Assembly: GCF_910585845.1 (NCBI RefSeq)
Contig: NZ_CAJUHF010000001.1
Location: 62,001 to 126,000 of the forward strand
Length of the DNA stretch: 64,000 nucleotides
DNA from: an uncultured Bacteroides sp.
Lineage (GTDB): Bacteria > Bacteroidota > Bacteroidia > Bacteroidales > Bacteroidaceae
Reading direction: 5' to 3'
The notes below the pieces were generated by a model, which saw only the letters and a list, made by a program, of their open reading frames with translations, had not been told where the DNA came from and searched no databases. Shown one piece after another: positions 26,730-35,849 of this stretch (position 1 is the stretch's first letter; every line of letters begins with the position of its first letter). Position numbers and translations under genes: made by a program.

Positions 26730-29700
26730 TCAGGCGCAACGGTGAAAAGGTACGCTTGTTTTCCAAAGAGCCGTTTTGTACGCTGAAATCAGCCGCTCAA
26801 AACAGTTCCTTAATGGGGGATGATAACGTACAGCTTTCCATTGTTTCCTCTGAGTTGCTTAATTTAGGCAAGGGAGATAAAATCATAGTGGAGGGTGAAG
26901 AATACACCATCCGTACTAAGGTGAACCGTGAAATGCTTTCGGACAACCATTATGTGCATGATGCCACTTTCTACGGAGTGATGTACGAGCTGATGAAAAG
27001 CCTGTACCGAAACACCGATGCAAACGGGAAATCCAGCAAAAGCACGTTTGACCTCACTTATAATATCCGGGACTTTGTAAAGGTGCTTATCTACAACGTG
27101 AGCCGTGACTATCCGGGCTTATGGGCTTTCGATGAAGCTAATTGCCCGGACACAGAACCCCGTACCATTTCCTTTGCCCGTAACAATTGCCTACAGGTTT
27201 TGCAAATGCTTTGCAGTGACCGTGAATTTGATTTGGAGTTTCTCATTACCCAAAAGGACGGGGTGCGTACCATCCACATAGGAAAGTTCGGTGCAAAAGT
27301 TGTGCCCCCGGGTGGCAACGCTTTCTTTGAGTGGGGCAAAGGCAACGGCTTGTACAAGCTCAAAGAGCAAAAGGTAGATGATAAGACCATTATCACAAGA
27401 CTTTGGGTGGAGGGTGGCACGACCAACATTCGGAGTGATTACAGGGACTATTCAGAACGCCTACAGCTTCCGTTTCCAGTGCGTTTGAACAAAAAGGAAC
27501 ACAGACTATGGGACGGTACAATAGTACCGCCTCAGAGCGAATATATAGGCATATCCGATGATAACAAGCGTTATTTGGAGGATGGCGATTTGAGGGATGC
27601 ACTGGGTAGTGATGAGGATGCTGTGACGTATGATAATATTTTCCCGAAACGGACGGGTACGGTTACTGCTTTGGTGGCTGATGATATAAACAGCTTCATT
27701 GATGATACAATGGACTTTGACCTGAACGAGAAAGACGATAAAGGTACAAAGTATCTGATTAACGAGGTATCGGCAAAGATTACTTTCATTTCGGGTAAAT
27801 TAGCCGGACAACAATTTGAATTGGCGCAAAAGGGAGGATACGACCATGCAACAAAAAGGTTTACGCTCATTCCATTTACGGACAACAGGGGGCTAACTAT
27901 TCCTACCACTGAAAGCGAGGCTTACCGAATAACGGAGGGTGACACGTATAAGATTACGGATATTCACCTGCCTAAATCTTATGAAGATGATGCAGAGGAA
28001 GATTTATGGTATGCCGGATATAACGAGTTCAAGCCACGCACACAGGCACGGGCGCAATATCAGCTTACCTTTGAACGCTCCTACTTTCTGAACGCTTTGC
28101 CAAGCGATAGCGAAACAACCGTCTTTCATGTGGGTAACTATGTACCCGTGAAAGATGAGCGTTTCGGTATTGAGAAGAATATCCGCATCCAAAAGGTGAC
28201 AAAGAACCTGCTTGTGGAGCATGACTATACACTGACCCTTTCGGACATTACAGCCATTTCCCCAATCACTCAAACGGTTGTGGATGTGGGACGGCACGAA
28301 ACAATCATAGAAAACAATCGGCTTCGGGACTTGACTAAGGCACGGAGGGGATGGCGTACAACAGAGGAACTGCGTACAATGGTGTATGATACGGACGGTT
28401 ATTTTGACCCCGAAAACATCAAGCCCAATTCCATTGACACCAATATGCTTACGGTGGGGTCTAAGAGCCAACAATTTGTTTTGATAGATGTGATACTGCA
28501 AGCCAACGTAAACGGAATATCCAATCGTTTTGATGCTTCTGCCGGGGTATTGGCTCACTTGACTATTGATGATGAGATAATCAAGCATTGGAACATGGCG
28601 GCTGGCTCATTCACTCTATCAAGCCCAAAGGGGTACTATGTGTTTGCCAAGTGCTCCAAGAAAAGCACGGATGGCATTTGGTATGTGACACAGGAACAAC
28701 TAAAGGTTGAACCAACCGAAGACCCGAACAACTATTATTTCCAAGTGGGTATATTGGGGTCGGTGCATTCGGATGATGATTTCAGGGACTTTACCACTAC
28801 CTACGGATTTACCCGTATCAACGGAAACACTATCACTACGGGTAAGATTATAACAAGCGATAAGGAGTGCTATTTGGATTTGGACGGCAACAAGTTCCGT
28901 ATCGGTGATTCTTCAAGTTCTATTGATTGGAACGTAACGGCAAAACGCCAATTAACATTGCACAACGTCCGTTTGCTTTCTGATAGTGGGGACACCTCAC
29001 ATATCGGGGTGTTCCGTGGCACATATAATCCGAAGTACGTGTACTATGCCGGGGATGAGGTGACTTATACGGTGAATGGTGAAACGTGTACTTACCGATA
29101 CACCAACCCCACGCCAAGCATGGGCAACCTGCCTACCAATTCCGTATATTGGTCGGTTGTGGCGAAAGGTTCTACTGGGGATAAGGGAGAAAGCGGTTTA
29201 TCCGTATTCTATACCTATAATGACAGTGAAACCAAGCCTGCCACCCCTACGGGGGATGGCTCTACGGGAGGTTGGCACAGAACTTCGTCCGAAAACGTGG
29301 TTTGGATGAGTATAAAGAACGCCAAGACCGATACGGAGGGTGCGTGGGGTATTCCTTTTCGTGTGCGTGGTGCTGATGGTACTTCAATCAATATCAAAGG
29401 TTCTAAGGACAATGTTTCACAACTGCCTACCGTTGGAAATTCAGAGGGCGATGCTTATCTAATCGGGGGCAACCTCTATATTTGGGATGGCACGAACTGG
29501 AAAGATGTTGGAGCTATTAAGGGGGAAGATGGAAAGAGTAGCTATCTTCATAAGAAGTATTCCGATGATGGCGGCAAAACGTTCACAGCCGGAAACGGTG
29601 AAACACCCGGAAGATGGTTGGGTTTGTATGTGGATATGATACCCACCGATAGCGACAAACCAAGTGCCTACAAGTGGAGCGACACGAAAGGACAAGACGG

Positions 29701-32104
29701 AACGCCCGGTTTACCCGGTGAAGATGGGCGTACTCCATACTTCCATATCAAGTATTCGGACAACGGGGGAATGTCGTTCACTGCAAACAATGGTGAAGAG
29801 CCGGGCGATTACATAGGGCAATACACCGACTATGTGCAGAAAGACAGCGACAACCCGATGGATTACACGTGGGCTTTAATTAAAGGAGAATCGGGTACGG
29901 GTGGAACGGATGCCGGAGCTGGCGAATACTACGAATACCGTTACGCTAAAAATGGCTCGACTTCAACGCCCCCCACTTTGGATATTAATTCTTCCAATCC
30001 TGCCGGATGGACTACGGAAATGCCAACACTTGATGAGTTTGAATACTTGTGGTGCATCATGGCTAAGAAGTCCGGGCTTGCAGACCGTACCAAGTTCTAT
30101 TTGCCCATTGAGGAAAACAATTTTTCTGATGTTTCGGGTAATGGCTACAATGGCGTATTGGGTAGTGGAACGGTGGTAAAGGACGGAACGAGATATGCCC
30201 TCAATCTGAGTGGTGGAATGGAGAGCCGTATTCCTTATGATTTACCCTTTGGGGAAAGTTTTACACTCTGTTTTTGGATGAAGTCAGAACAAAGGCAAAT
30301 AAAGTGGATGTTGAACGGGTATAACGGTAGGCACTATGTGGAAAAGAGTATTGCAATCACGCCTAACACGTGGTTTCACCTTGCATTCCGCTTCAATGAC
30401 CGCACCGTTACGGTATTCAAAAACGGGGAGCAATTACATAGTGGCAGTGTTAATATCATGGCTGTAGGCTTTGCTATTTACGATGATGATGTATTCGGCT
30501 CTGCCGTATATTTCGATGATGTGCGTTTGCTGATGGGAGCTTTGCCTGTGAATGATATTGCTTCCGTGATGAATGGCAAGGCAGACACGATGGTACAGAA
30601 ATGGAGTACCCCTGTACGTATAAACTCCTATAATGGTGATAAAGGCGAACCGGGTACGAGTGTAACGTTGGCAGATGTGGAGTATGCGCAAAGCACGTCT
30701 AATACCGTTGCGCCTACTACGGGGTGGCAGACAACCGCTCCTACATGGATTGACGGGCGGTATATATGGAGTAGAACGAAAGTGTCTTATTCCGATAATA
30801 CGACCACATACACTAAGGCGGTTTGTATTACAGGCGGCAAGGGTACTACTGGTGTTGGGGTATCGTCCATTGTGGAGCAATACTACCTATCCAGTTCGGC
30901 AACCTCATTGCTTGGTGGCTCATGGGGTACAACACGCCCAACTTGGAAAGATAAATGGTATATATGGACACGCTCGGTTATCACTTATACGAATGGAACG
31001 AGCGACACCACGGCTGCAATATGTGTCACGGGGTCGAAAGGTGATAAAGGCGAACCGGGTGATAAGGGCGAAAAAGGAGATAGCCCGGCTGCTGTATATC
31101 AAGGATTGTACAGTAGTAGCAAAACTTATTACGGCAACAAATACAGGTTAGATGTGGTAAAGTACAATAATGTGTTTTATGTTGCCCGTATTGATGCAGG
31201 AACGTTCTCGGGTGTCGTGCCGACCAACACAAGCAAATGGAATACTTTTGGGGCGCAATTCGAGAGTGTGGCAACCAACCTATTGTTGGCTGAAAACGCC
31301 AATATAGCCGGGTGGGTATTCCGTAACGGACGTTTGGAAAGTCAGAATGGAAATGTATATATGGACGGGAATAAAGGCGAAGTACGTCTAAAAGGCACAT
31401 TGCAACTATCAACAGGATTTAGCGGCAATTTCTCCGATGTAAACCTATTCTATCTTCCGGAAACGACAAGCGAACGCAATATTACTATGGGCTATGAAAA
31501 AGAGGATATAGGTAAAGTATGTCGGCTTTATAATAGTGGGGCTTTTGGTAAAGCCAATTATCTTGTTGAGATGAATACGTTTTCAATAACTGATAATGTT
31601 ACTTCGTCAAGTTCATCTTTATATGCTTTAATAAGACCGCAAGAAATTGTCGAAATGACTTGTTTTGAGCGTAAGGGAAGTACGCCAAGTAAAATTCTTG
31701 GAGAGTGGACGATAACAAGCCGTTTTTCAAGAGATGATTTTATAACAAATGGAGCTACTGGGCGTTTTGCCCGTATTATGGCGATGGGTACGTTCTATGG
31801 TAGTAGTGGCGCAAGTGTAAGCGGCAAGTTTTTCGATGGCAGAAACCTAAGAGAGGTATTTACCGCATCAAGACAAGATACCGGGCGTTACAGACTTTCG
31901 TTTGCGAATGGTACACTGCCAAGCGGCTACATGGTAATGGTTTGCGGAAATGGTACTATAAGCGGAGGCTCTAACCCGTTAAAGGCGAATGTGTATGTAC
32001 AATATTCTACCTATTTTGAGGTAATGACTTCCGATGATAGTTCAAGGAATGACGGCAATTTCAATTTTGTAGTGTTTGCCCCGGATTGGGATTATAAATA
32101 TTGA
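26711..32104 (+). CDS. Tail fiber/baseplate protein with collagen-like and LamG parts, 1797 aa
   Basis: N-terminal ~600 residues look like a tail-associated hub (Gp44/prophage tail endopeptidase type; LSIVSSELLNLGKGDKIIVEG, LTYNIRDFVKVLIYNVSRDY). Then come Gly-X-Y collagen-like bits (GDKGESG, GQDGTPGLPGEDG, GDKGEPGDKGEKG). A tandem pair of related modules (YSDDGGKTFTAGNGETPGRW and YSDNGGMSFTANNGEEPGDY) follows, and a second LamG domain (residues ~1130-1280, SFTLCFWMKSEQRQ) related to the one in the preceding gene. The C-terminal ~250 residues are beta-rich, with no peptidase motif. It probably forms the central fiber contacting the host. Confidence 0.8.
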   Translation: MGTLEIIRRNGEKVRLFSKEPFCTLKSAAQNSSLMGDDNVQLSIVSSELLNLGKGDKIIVEGEEYTIRTKVNREMLSDNHYVHDATFYGVMYELMKSLYRNTDANGKSSKSTFDLTYNIRDFVKVLIYNVSRDYPGLWAFDEANCPDTEPRTISFARNNCLQVLQMLCSDREFDLEFLITQKDGVRTIHIGKFGAKVVPPGGNAFFEWGKGNGLYKLKEQKVDDKTIITRLWVEGGTTNIRSDYRDYSERLQLPFPVRLNKKEHRLWDGTIVPPQSEYIGISDDNKRYLEDGDLRDALGSDEDAVTYDNIFPKRTGTVTALVADDINSFIDDTMDFDLNEKDDKGTKYLINEVSAKITFISGKLAGQQFELAQKGGYDHATKRFTLIPFTDNRGLTIPTTESEAYRITEGDTYKITDIHLPKSYEDDAEEDLWYAGYNEFKPRTQARAQYQLTFERSYFLNALPSDSETTVFHVGNYVPVKDERFGIEKNIRIQKVTKNLLVEHDYTLTLSDITAISPITQTVVDVGRHETIIENNRLRDLTKARRGWRTTEELRTMVYDTDGYFDPENIKPNSIDTNMLTVGSKSQQFVLIDVILQANVNGISNRFDASAGVLAHLTIDDEIIKHWNMAAGSFTLSSPKGYYVFAKCSKKSTDGIWYVTQEQLKVEPTEDPNNYYFQVGILGSVHSDDDFRDFTTTYGFTRINGNTITTGKIITSDKECYLDLDGNKFRIGDSSSSIDWNVTAKRQLTLHNVRLLSDSGDTSHIGVFRGTYNPKYVYYAGDEVTYTVNGETCTYRYTNPTPSMGNLPTNSVYWSVVAKGSTGDKGESGLSVFYTYNDSETKPATPTGDGSTGGWHRTSSENVVWMSIKNAKTDTEGAWGIPFRVRGADGTSINIKGSKDNVSQLPTVGNSEGDAYLIGGNLYIWDGTNWKDVGAIKGEDGKSSYLHKKYSDDGGKTFTAGNGETPGRWLGLYVDMIPTDSDKPSAYKWSDTKGQDGTPGLPGEDGRTPYFHIKYSDNGGMSFTANNGEEPGDYIGQYTDYVQKDSDNPMDYTWALIKGESGTGGTDAGAGEYYEYRYAKNGSTSTPPTLDINSSNPAGWTTEMPTLDEFEYLWCIMAKKSGLADRTKFYLPIEENNFSDVSGNGYNGVLGSGTVVKDGTRYALNLSGGMESRIPYDLPFGESFTLCFWMKSEQRQIKWMLNGYNGRHYVEKSIAITPNTWFHLAFRFNDRTVTVFKNGEQLHSGSVNIMAVGFAIYDDDVFGSAVYFDDVRLLMGALPVNDIASVMNGKADTMVQKWSTPVRINSYNGDKGEPGTSVTLADVEYAQSTSNTVAPTTGWQTTAPTWIDGRYIWSRTKVSYSDNTTTYTKAVCITGGKGTTGVGVSSIVEQYYLSSSATSLLGGSWGTTRPTWKDKWYIWTRSVITYTNGTSDTTAAICVTGSKGDKGEPGDKGEKGDSPAAVYQGLYSSSKTYYGNKYRLDVVKYNNVFYVARIDAGTFSGVVPTNTSKWNTFGAQFESVATNLLLAENANIAGWVFRNGRLESQNGNVYMDGNKGEVRLKGTLQLSTGFSGNFSDVNLFYLPETTSERNITMGYEKEDIGKVCRLYNSGAFGKANYLVEMNTFSITDNVTSSSSSLYALIRPQEIVEMTCFERKGSTPSKILGEWTITSRFSRDDFITNGATGRFARIMAMGTFYGSSGASVSGKFFDGRNLREVFTASRQDTGRYRLSFANGTLPSGYMVMVCGNGTISGGSNPLKANVYVQYSTYFEVMTSDDSSRNDGNFNFVVFAPDWDYKY

Positions 32105-32127
32105 TATATTGAAAGGAGGTGTTTATA

Positions 32128-32184
32128 ATGGCAAAGAAAGGCGGTAAGAAAACAAGTAAAAAAGGCAAGGGTGGATGTAAATAG
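32128..32184 (+). CDS. 18-aa lysine/glycine-rich micropeptide
   Basis: ATG at 32128, stop TAG at 32182-32184, preceded by GAAAGGAGGT, the best Shine-Dalgarno sequence in this part of the phage. Translation is MAKKGGKKTSKKGKGGCK (8 Lys, 5 Gly, one Cys). It lies between the tail fiber and the operator/promoter of the DGR unit. Function unknown; it could also be a leader peptide. Confidence 0.5.
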   Translation: MAKKGGKKTSKKGKGGCK

Positions 32185-32212
32185 CCCTCATGTGTTTAGT
32201 TTTGTCTGAAAA

Positions 32213-32245
32213 TGTGTTTAGCGAACACATTTATGATTATATTTG
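32213..32245 (+). promoter_or_regulatory. DGR-unit promoter with operator-like site 4
   Basis: Palindrome TGTGTT TAGCG AACACA (32213-32229), then TATATTTG (32238-32245), matching the -7 consensus. The palindrome overlaps the expected -33 region. A half-site TGTGTTTAG lies just upstream at 32191. Confidence 0.68.
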
Positions 32246-32277
32246 CAGTTAGATAAACTTGATTTACTTAGTGAATT

Positions 32278-32574
32278 ATGGAAACAACAATGTATAGCCT
32301 GCGGATTCTTTCCAAAGGCAAGGTTACAGACCTTTCCAATGGTTTTGCTTTGGGTGGTGTTCCGTTTACCATCTTTGTACGACCTAAAGAGGTTACGATG
32401 GAAACAAGTACGCTGCTTAAATGCAAGCTCATTTGTGATAAGGAATTTAGTATGTTCCCCGTACCTATCGGGGATTGGACGCCCGGAGCGATAACCGTAA
32501 TATCCCCAAACGGTATCGACCTTTCGGTATATGATGTGTATTGGGGTGCTGGTGAAACATTAAATAACTTATAG
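32278..32574 (+). CDS. Hypothetical protein before DGR target, 98 aa
   Basis: Beta-rich (MYSLRILSKGKVTDLSNGFA, LGGVPFTIFVRPKEVTMETS). Separated from the DGR target by 2 bp, so probably co-translated with it. It could be an adaptor or small tail protein; no family recognised. Confidence 0.65.
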   Translation: METTMYSLRILSKGKVTDLSNGFALGGVPFTIFVRPKEVTMETSTLLKCKLICDKEFSMFPVPIGDWTPGAITVISPNGIDLSVYDVYWGAGETLNNL

Positions 32575-32576
32575 CT

Positions 32577-33938
32577 ATGGGATTATTATTGGGAAGCGGA
32601 AACACGAAACCGCAATATCCTTACGACCAATGGTATGGGGTGCAAGGTGATTTCAACTCACAGGACTACAAACTAAAGCGTGTGGGTAATTTGGATTTGC
32701 ACCGTACATTACCCATTCAAGCGAAGCTGAAACGCTTTGTGGAAAACCCTGACGGCTCGGTTAAGTATTACCTTAACCAAAATGACAGCCGTAAAAAGGA
32801 TTCGGGTGCAACGGCTGTGATTGACAGCACGGACGGTAATGTAATGCTTGAAAAGCCGGAATATTACTTCAAGTTGGAGATAGAGGGGACGAAATGGATT
32901 CGTGCCTATTCCGAATATCCGTTGCCCGGCTTTATCAAGATGGAACGAAAGACGGTAAGCCCGTGGTATGCAACGGTGGATATTACCAACTCTGTAGCCG
33001 TTTCGGGATGTTGGCTCACTTGGAATGGCGATGAAATTGCAAGGGATTCAGACGGATTTGTTATACTCAAAGCGAATGCCGCACAATTCAGAGGTGGTTC
33101 GGGTGCTGGTGATGCCGCTAAGGATGGTACTTACAACTCCATGTTGGGTATGCCTCGTACTTCCATTTCAAAGGCTGGTGTTCGTCCTCTTTGCAAGAAC
33201 GGAACACACCACGGGGCGTACAGGGTGTACAATGAAATTGCTTGGTTGCAACGTGTGGAATATGCCTCATTGCACTGCCAAGATGCTTACACCGAAACGC
33301 TGACTGCTGACGGATTCCATCAAGGAGGCTTAGGGAGTGGTCCGGTTGTTAATGGTACGGAGTGGAATACATGGGGAGGTTACAGACCCTTTGTGCCTTG
33401 CGGTGTTACTGCAACGCTGGGAAACAACACGGGTAAGGTGTCCTACACCATCAAGGGATGGACTGGTGGCGATAAGGTGGTACAAGTAACCTCTTACCGT
33501 GGCTTGGAAACTCCTTATGAATACTTGTGGATGCTTGCTGATGATGTACTAATTTGGCATAAAGCGGATGTGTCTATTGCCTATGTATGCGAAGACCCGA
33601 CAAAATTCACCTCTCATTCAGATAGTGCTACTACCGTACCTATCGGATATGAAGCCATTACGGAGCTTCCACGAACTGAGGGCTATGTGCTTTCTATGGC
33701 TCATTCCACTAAAGGTTATTCCTTTGCCGAAAAAGTAGGAGGTTCAAGTAATAAAGGGTATTGCGATTACTATTGGACTCCCACAGGTGGTAGTACGTGG
33801 TCTGCTGTAGGCTGGTATGGTGCCCTTTTGTCTGCTAATGCGGGTTATGGTGCGTTTGCGGGTTTCGGTTCTCTGCGTGCGGGTAATCGTTCCTCGTATG
33901 CGTATGCGTACGTTGGGTTCCGCTTGTGCCGTTTTTGA
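32577..33938 (+). CDS. DGR target protein, C-type-lectin-fold tail adhesin, 453 aa
   Basis: Receptor-binding-type protein whose last codons are diversified. The N-terminal ~130 residues look like a tail attachment part. The C-terminal ~300 resemble formylglycine-generating-enzyme/C-type lectin DGR targets: GGYRPFVPCGVTATLG, GWTGGDKVVQVTSYRG, and at the end WYGALLSANAGYGAFAGFG and VGFRLCRF. The variable repeat covers 33819-33932 and ends two codons before the stop. Position after tail fiber genes suggests it switches host attachment. Confidence 0.9.
   Translation: MGLLLGSGNTKPQYPYDQWYGVQGDFNSQDYKLKRVGNLDLHRTLPIQAKLKRFVENPDGSVKYYLNQNDSRKKDSGATAVIDSTDGNVMLEKPEYYFKLEIEGTKWIRAYSEYPLPGFIKMERKTVSPWYATVDITNSVAVSGCWLTWNGDEIARDSDGFVILKANAAQFRGGSGAGDAAKDGTYNSMLGMPRTSISKAGVRPLCKNGTHHGAYRVYNEIAWLQRVEYASLHCQDAYTETLTADGFHQGGLGSGPVVNGTEWNTWGGYRPFVPCGVTATLGNNTGKVSYTIKGWTGGDKVVQVTSYRGLETPYEYLWMLADDVLIWHKADVSIAYVCEDPTKFTSHSDSATTVPIGYEAITELPRTEGYVLSMAHSTKGYSFAEKVGGSSNKGYCDYYWTPTGGSTWSAVGWYGALLSANAGYGAFAGFGSLRAGNRSSYAYAYVGFRLCRF
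33819..33932 (+). repeat. DGR variable repeat (VR)
   Basis: 114-bp copy of the template at 34021-34134. 16 differences are seen; 15 lie where the template has A (A to G, T or C). The sixteenth is T to G near the 3' end. Changed codons in the template are AAT/AAC, TAT, ATT and TAC. The unchanged flanks are CTTTTGTCTGCTAATGCG and TTGGGTTCCGCTT. Confidence 0.95.
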
Positions 33939-34020
33939 CGGACTGCAAAACTCGGTGAACGGAGCAACGAAAATGGCGTTGGATTGAAAAAAATAAAAAC
34001 ATAACAGGGTTGTGGCGGCT

Positions 34021-34134
34021 GGTGCCCTTTTGTCTGCTAATGCGAATAATGGTGCGAATGCGGGTTTCGGTTATCTGAATGCGAATAATCGTTCCTCGAA
34101 TGCGAATGCGAACATTGGGTTCCGCTTTTACCGT
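34021..34134 (+). repeat. DGR template repeat (TR)
   Basis: Template with many AAT/AAC codons (NANN, NANAN pattern in the target's frame). Lies 82 bp after the target stop and 136 bp before the reverse transcriptase. The frame stays open past the repeat and would encode RGFNL then TAA, showing it was derived from a longer target end. Confidence 0.95.
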
Positions 34135-34270
34135 GGTTTCAACTTATAACTGTTGCTGCCACGCCCTTACCTCACAGGGACTATCGGCACGTCTGATAGT
34201 TGGTAAAATAATATGGATTAGGACGGTGCAAGTAAGTAATTGAAAGCTCTGTTTTAGAACAACGGCACAA
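34135..34270 (+). other. TR-to-RT spacer, probable structured DGR RNA
   Basis: Holds no ORF. Contains a hairpin CTATC (34180s) / GATAG around GGCACGTCT, and A/T-rich downstream sequence. In studied DGRs, the TR-adjacent spacer RNA is required for cDNA priming; the same role is inferred here. Confidence 0.55.
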
Positions 34271-35458
34271 ATGGGTGTAGTAAAGACTGAATACGGGTTA
34301 TGTTATACGGCTGATACCTGCTTTAATCAATACTCGGATTTTGAGGATTGCGGTTTATATGTCGGTGATACAGGAAAGATATTCATTTCCCAAGCTAAGA
34401 AAATTAAGAATGTTTATCACCTGATATATGAATGCTCCAACCTCATACGGGCGCAATATAAGGCACAGCAAGGCAAAGGAGAGCGTACCGAAATATCCAA
34501 GTTCAATGAGAACATTTTGGAGAATTTGGATAGCTTGTACTGGGACTTGCGCAATGAAACTTATACCCCCGGTGAATATCGGATTAAGGTTATATATGAG
34601 CCGAAAGAAAGGGTGATTATGATTGCCCCGTTCTTCCCGGACAGGATAGTACACCATTGCATTATCAATGTGTTGGGGCGTTACTGGACTAACTTCTTCA
34701 TTGCGAATACATACGCTTGTATCAAAGGGCGTGGTATTCATAAATGTATGGAGGATGTGCATACGGCTTTAATCATAGACAGAAAAGGTACAAGGTTCTG
34801 TTTGAAGATTGACATCAAGAAGTTCTATGATAACATAGACCACGCAGCATTGAAAAGGATAATCCGCTACACTATAGCGGATGAACAACTGTTAAGGCTG
34901 TTGGATAAGATAATAGATAGTAACGGTAAAGACAAGGGGCTGCCAATAGGCAATTTCACAAGTCAATATTTGGCTAATCTCTATTTAGCATATTTCGACC
35001 ATTGGGTTAAAGAAGAACTGGCTAAGATAGTGATGAAGCGTTTTGGGGTGAAAATCTACTACTATCGCTATATGGATGATATGGTGATACTATGCGCTGA
35101 CAAAGAGGCACTGCATTTCGTACTCGACATGATGGGGCTTTACTTGGGTGGCGAATTGAAAGTAGAGATTAAAAGCAACTGGCAGATATTCCCGGTTGAT
35201 GCTCGTAGCATTGATTATGTGGGATTCAAACAAAACCATTACGGCATATTGCTAAGAAGCGGTATTCTGAAAAGGTTTTATAAGAAATTCCACCGCACCA
35301 TCAATAAATACGAAATCAAAGATGAAACGGATATTAAACACTTCTTCCCATCTGAATATGGCTGGATAATCAGATGCTCGGAGGAACACAGTAAATTCAT
35401 TTTTAATAATTGTTTGAACGATGGAAGCAAATGTTTTGACTACAGGGCTGCTGGCTAA
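34271..35458 (+). CDS. DGR reverse transcriptase, 395 aa
   Basis: Copies the TR RNA with adenine mutagenesis. RT motifs: LKIDIKKFYDNIDH (motif A), LPIGNFTSQYLANLYL (the DGR-type GxxxSQ variant), and RYMDDMVILC with catalytic D269/D270. It ends with a thumb-like basic region. Length is typical of DGR RTs. The 3' end overlaps the next gene by 38 bp. No accessory Avd gene is visible between target and RT or directly after. Confidence 0.96.
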   Translation: MGVVKTEYGLCYTADTCFNQYSDFEDCGLYVGDTGKIFISQAKKIKNVYHLIYECSNLIRAQYKAQQGKGERTEISKFNENILENLDSLYWDLRNETYTPGEYRIKVIYEPKERVIMIAPFFPDRIVHHCIINVLGRYWTNFFIANTYACIKGRGIHKCMEDVHTALIIDRKGTRFCLKIDIKKFYDNIDHAALKRIIRYTIADEQLLRLLDKIIDSNGKDKGLPIGNFTSQYLANLYLAYFDHWVKEELAKIVMKRFGVKIYYYRYMDDMVILCADKEALHFVLDMMGLYLGGELKVEIKSNWQIFPVDARSIDYVGFKQNHYGILLRSGILKRFYKKFHRTINKYEIKDETDIKHFFPSEYGWIIRCSEEHSKFIFNNCLNDGSKCFDYRAAG

Positions 35459-35849
35459 GACTAAGCCGGAGGTGATAGATTCTCTTAATAACGGGCAGGG
35501 AACGTTCCTTTATAACCATAACATCAAAGAGGTTAAGGTTATTGCAGACAAAGAGGGTGGCATTGAGATTACGACTGATGCGGAACGTGCCACAGGCACG
35601 ATGTTCCAATATGACAGCGTGAGGGTGGAATATCCAAAAACGGCTGATAATATTTTCAGCACGTTGCTTACTGCAAGATACCCGGCTAAGACAGAAAGTA
35701 AGCTGGTAAACGAATATCAGTCTGCCATGCTGGGATTGCTTGCCGAAAGTGCGAAATCCCCCTATGAGAACTTTTTGAAAGACCGTTTGGCTATCCGTGA
35801 AATGGTGGATGCCGATTGTGAAACCTATAATATACCGATGGACTTATGA
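35421..35849 (+). CDS. Hypothetical phage protein, 142 aa
   Basis: Starts inside the RT gene's end (MEANVLTTGLLAKTKPEVID). Mixed alpha/beta, slightly acidic. The helical C-terminal half (SAMLGLLAESAKSPYENFLKD) was considered as an Avd-like bundle, but the N-terminal half is strand-rich and the charge is not basic, so this is unlikely. Ends overlapping the next start by 4 bp. Confidence 0.6.
   Translation: MEANVLTTGLLAKTKPEVIDSLNNGQGTFLYNHNIKEVKVIADKEGGIEITTDAERATGTMFQYDSVRVEYPKTADNIFSTLLTARYPAKTESKLVNEYQSAMLGLLAESAKSPYENFLKDRLAIREMVDADCETYNIPMDL

Noticed and set aside
35421..35849. Avd accessory protein of the DGR
   Set aside because: Half of it is strand-rich and it is not basic; Avd is a small all-helical basic bundle.
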